From Nemopilema nomurai (taxonomy: Eukaryota; Cnidaria; Scyphozoa; Rhizostomeae; Rhizostomatidae), in assembly GCA_003864495.1 (NCBI GenBank), contig ML133420.1:2877852-2941851 (forward strand): 64,000 nucleotides of DNA. The letters run 5' to 3'. The notes beneath the pieces were generated by a model. That model was not told where the DNA came from. It did not search any database and was given only the letters and a program-made list of their open reading frames with translations. Shown piece after piece: positions 63,402 through 64,000 of the stretch (position 1 is the stretch's first letter; each line of letters starts with the position of its first letter). A program made the position numbers and the translations under genes.

Positions 63402-64000
63402 ATTTTGCTCGATTCGCCCTTGAATGTCTGGTCAAAATTCGAGCACGTCATAATGACTGGACGCTTGGATTTTGAATGCAACACAAGATTTCTACCAACC
63501 GTATTTTGCTTGCGTTAGCGGAAAACCAACTCATGCTGCCCTTGAGTCATCCCCTAAACAAGATTATAACTCAACAATGGAATGGCTTGACAACAGCTGT
63601 CACTCGAAGGGGATGTCCCTAGCGGCACTGGGAGTCGAGAGAAAATCAAGAATTTTTAGTGTTAGCGGAATTAGGCAATTTTAGGGGTGGGAAAATTAAA
63701 CACTTTTTTAGCTATGACCATCACGTTTGATTTCTCCCCTCGTGTTTAGTCATTAAAAATTTATCAAGGAAAACCATGCAATTGTTTTAAAAGACATAAA
63801 ACTTTGATTTTCTCAAGTTTTCCTTGGCAATCTTTCTTTGAGAAGTCTAGTATGCTTGTGTCGGTTGGGTAGGTTGGGGTAAATGAGAATTTTTTACTTG
63901 ACAAGTGGACTTGTTCAAAAGCAGGCGTGCCCGTTTCTGCGCTAGTAAACTTGACATTTCCAATGATATTTTACAACTCTGAAAGCAAAATTTTAACTGT
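63402..64000. other. Right edge, no feature recognised
   Basis: A 70-codon open frame at 63472-63684 has no motif or splice-site support. Nothing else is seen. Confidence 0.5.

Overview
This is eukaryotic, intron-rich, AT-rich DNA from an animal. Every gene is split by GT-AG introns of about 0.2 to 5 kb. The recognisable products are metazoan: a smoothelin-type cytoskeletal protein, clan-3 cytochromes P450 and a CUB-domain membrane protein. The short DNA transposons and the LINE remnant resemble those of marine invertebrates. A cnidarian or similar invertebrate is my guess, but nothing here fixes the phylum. I rebuilt the gene models by hand from splice sites, reading phase and family motifs; each model keeps one frame from exon to exon.

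Layout. (1) 299-7463 (+): the 3' part of a TRMT2A-type tRNA uracil-5-methyltransferase gene, 13 core exons, 5' end outside the window. One intron holds a tRNA-like insertion. (2) 7464-11953: no gene seen. (3) 11954-27175 (+): a nine-exon smoothelin homologue of 1254 residues. It has an N-terminal smoothelin region, a long acidic and lysine-rich low-complexity middle with four DFRxxL motifs, and a C-terminal calponin-homology domain. (4) 27176-30602: no gene seen. (5) 30603-38259 and 40263-49136 (both -): two tandem clan-3-like P450 genes, each with 13 exons of matching phase, 499 and 492 residues. The upstream copy carries a dead LINE in intron 3. (6) 49137-53679: mostly empty, with one 299-bp transposon. 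(7) 53680-58167 (-): a five-exon, 406-residue type I membrane protein with signal peptide, two CUB domains, one membrane span and a proline-rich tail with PPxY motifs. Its first intron holds a PIF/Harbinger-type MITE. (8) 58168-64000: repeats, including a degenerate tandem array, a hAT-type MITE and a 727-bp near-perfect palindromic transposon.

The genes are not an operon and I see no shared pathway. The strongest items for follow-up are the DFRxxL actin-binding-type repeats inside a smoothelin homologue, and a transposon family with asymmetric ends and about 12-bp target duplications, found both as a short 299-bp form and as a long foldback form.
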